Source of the DNA: CALFVT01 sp039989855
GTDB taxonomy: Bacteria > Pseudomonadota > Alphaproteobacteria > Caulobacterales > Maricaulaceae
Assembly (NCBI GenBank): GCA_039989855.1
Contig: JBDXGZ010000018.1
Location: 1 to 64,000 of the forward strand
Reading direction: 5' to 3'
DNA: 64,000 nt
In this document: one piece after another, positions 63,879 to 64,000 of the stretch
Position numbering within the stretch: the first letter of the stretch is position 1
How the letters are laid out: the number at the start of each line of letters is the position of its first letter
The notes under the pieces: generated by a model
What the model saw: the letters and a program-made list of their open reading frames with translations, nothing else
Databases searched by the model: none
What the model was told of the DNA's origin: nothing
Translations under genes and position numbers: made by a program

Positions 63879-64000
63879 AGAAGCCCCCTGCTTTTTATTA
63901 AATGCTTGGAAAATAGATTGTTAAAACCTGTACCAGAAGCGTTGCGCCTATAAGCTTAAGCCATCGTTTGCAAATGTATTTCTGGTAACGAATGGCTAAG

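Overview
The window reads as the chromosome of a marine-type alphaproteobacterium, most likely from the Caulobacterales/Maricaulales/Hyphomonadales side of the class. This rests on gene content only: a CpdR-type receiver, a 1590-residue NAD-glutamate dehydrogenase, class II DAHP synthase, DUF2794, a fabA-fabB pair and a Caulobacter-type bacterial ceramide gene set. Base composition is moderate, and several stretches are visibly richer in A+T. Genus cannot be fixed from the sequence alone.

Layout. 1-17.1 kb is ordinary housekeeping: tRNA-Leu, lipB, cobB, small metabolic and redox genes, fabA-fabB, a Bax-inhibitor-1 protein, DUF2794, a DUF1223 thioredoxin-like protein, an AI-2E-family exporter, msrA, an N-formylglutamate amidohydrolase and tRNA-Ser. 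It contains a broken mipA/ompV gene (10.65-11.24 kb) and a candidate small RNA (13.29-13.42 kb).

17.8-29.8 kb is a 12-kb integrative element in the 3' half of tRNA-Val(GAC), bounded by 58-bp direct repeats. It carries a tyrosine integrase, a three-gene restriction operon (type III-like Mod and Res plus a third protein with a NucS-like nuclease motif), a PrimPol-type primase with an SF3-type helicase, an AlpA/excisionase-like protein, a YozE-like protein, an XRE repressor next to a doubled palindromic operator, and two small orphan genes. No capsid, tail or conjugation genes are visible, so a phage-satellite-like or P4/PICI-like element with a defence cargo is the best reading.

29.9-39.4 kb returns to core genes: cpdR, a second N-formylglutamate amidohydrolase, dusA, a TauE/SafE permease, a cobT-like gene and the giant glutamate dehydrogenase. 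39.6-43.8 kb is a co-directional sphingolipid (ceramide) operon: acyl-ACP synthetase, ceramide reductase, dedicated acyl carrier protein and serine palmitoyltransferase. The ceramide N-acyltransferase is not in the window. 44.2-46.2 kb is a small cupin/VOC/CmcJ-like group. 46.6-49.4 kb is an AT-rich two-component pair in convergent, overlapping orientation, whose kinase may end in a truncated receiver.

49.9-64 kb holds initiator tRNA, nadE, a DUF2157/GDYXXLXY membrane pair, a Gfo/Idh/MocA oxidoreductase, HU, class II DAHP synthase, glutathione reductase, a DUF2059-like lipoprotein, rpiA, glmU and gph. A frameshifted, truncated lipoprotein pseudogene and an exported protein of unknown function close the window. 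No CRISPR array, rRNA or intact insertion sequence was seen.
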